From an uncultured Lachnospiraceae bacterium (lineage in GTDB: Bacteria > Bacillota > Clostridia > Lachnospirales > Lachnospiraceae), in contig CANQUC010000015.1 of the NCBI GenBank assembly GCA_947626945.1, positions 1 through 50,258 on the forward strand: DNA of 50,258 bases. Reading direction: 5' to 3'. Within the stretch, counting starts at the first letter, position 1; the number at the start of each line of letters is the position of its first letter. Below, in pieces: positions 49,822 to 50,258 of this stretch. Under the pieces are notes generated by a model. That model saw only the letters and a list, made by a program, of their open reading frames with translations, made no database searches and was not told the DNA's origin. The position numbers were made by a program, and so were the translations under genes.

Positions 49822-50258
49822 ATGAATGATCACCGCCATACTGTTTTCTGGCGCTGTTTTTTTTATGGAGCCGGCGCCGTCATCCTTGCCGCAGGCGTTA
49901 CCCTGAATACCAAAACGGGGCTTGGGGTGTCTCCCGTGATCTCCATGCCCTATACCATTTCCGCCATCAGCCATCTGAGCTTTGGCATTATGACCTTTGT
50001 GGTCTATTCTGTTCTTGTACTGATCGAGTTTTTGCTAAAAGGAAAGAACCGCCAGTGGAAAGATGTGCTGCAGGTCCCTTTTGCCTTTGTGTTCAGTCTT
50101 TTCCTGGAACTGTTTGACCGGCTGTTTACTTTTCAGCTGCAGCCCTTGTGGCAAAACCTGCTGGTGCACCTGACAGGCGTGTTTGCCACCGGCGCCGGCA
50201 TGGCCCTGATGGTAAACATGCAGCTGATCCCCAACCCCGCCGACGGCCTTGCCCAGGC
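49822..50258 (+). CDS. YczE/YitT-type integral membrane protein, cut off by the window
   Basis: The 145 visible codons start MNDHRHTVFWRCFFYGAGAVILAAGVTLNTKTGLGVSP after an AGAGAGGAAA site. The repeated hydrophobic helices, the TGLGVSP turn after the first helix, and the later NPADGLAQ turn are the pattern of the YczE/YyaS/DUF6198 family, where two halves each carry an 'xGxGxxP/D' turn. Function unknown; possibly a transporter. The C-terminal part lies beyond the right edge. It follows the SDR gene by 185 bases with strong hairpins between, so co-transcription is uncertain. Confidence 0.75.
   Translation, partial: MNDHRHTVFWRCFFYGAGAVILAAGVTLNTKTGLGVSPVISMPYTISAISHLSFGIMTFVVYSVLVLIEFLLKGKNRQWKDVLQVPFAFVFSLFLELFDRLFTFQLQPLWQNLLVHLTGVFATGAGMALMVNMQLIPNPADGLAQ

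Overview
The window looks like the chromosome of a spore-forming member of the Clostridia, most probably Lachnospiraceae. This rests on the single S10-spc-alpha ribosomal protein super-operon that includes a KOW-domain gene between map and infA, zinc-type uS14 and bL36, an enlarged bL17, spoIID and spoIIQ-like genes, and a gene trio I associate with Lachnospiraceae (DUF5717/DUF5716/TPR). No species is claimed. Nearly all genes lie on the minus strand.

Layout. 1-2800: 3' part of a sodium:solute symporter, tRNA-Pro(AGG) with promoter and terminator, a PAP2 phosphatase, two tRNA-Leu genes (CAG and AAG), and a 67-aa membrane protein. 2814-10236: a GH127 beta-L-arabinofuranosidase, then a tightly packed trio: an 1,092-aa solenoid protein, a degenerate Hsp70/actin-like protein and a TPR-like protein. 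Its promoter interlocks with the promoter of a divergent PLP-dependent aminotransferase (10392-11483). 11577-14434: an iron-uptake operon (two FeoA-like proteins, FeoB, Cys-rich microprotein) with DtxR-type operator candidates. 14543-15761: a eukaryotic-type HisA and an acidic lipoprotein. 15852-20396: a Gld-like ABC exporter (ATPase, permease, GldG-like protein) with a DUF4340 protein. 20472-23026: the ECF transporter core (EcfT, EcfA2, EcfA1).

23116-39445 is the ribosomal protein super-operon, read right to left from rpsJ to rplQ, with secY, adk, map, infA, rpmJ and rpoA. A consensus promoter starts a sub-operon at rpmJ. Candidate structured leaders precede rpsJ (about 240 nt) and rpsM (about 220 nt), and stem-loops lie between secY and adk and between rplQ and ecfA1. 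Upstream of the rpsJ promoter is an intergenic array of three 113-114 bp units, each made of strong hairpins.

40134-41850 holds a catalytically degenerate SpoIIQ/LytM-like protein and SpoIID, the forespore/mother-cell engulfment pair. 41932-45050 is a large GH28 protein with Ig-like and fibronectin-like domains; its promoter-proximal start is one base out of frame with the body at a run of six T. 45180-48624 carries two overlapping large serine recombinases with no recognisable cargo. The right end has an SDR oxidoreductase and a partial YczE/YitT-type membrane protein on the plus strand.

The best leads for undescribed biology are the Hsp70-like/solenoid/TPR trio, the rpsJ leader, the hairpin repeat array, the Gld-like exporter outside Bacteroidota, and the frameshifted GH28 gene. 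Family names are from memory of motifs and gene order; no database search was run.
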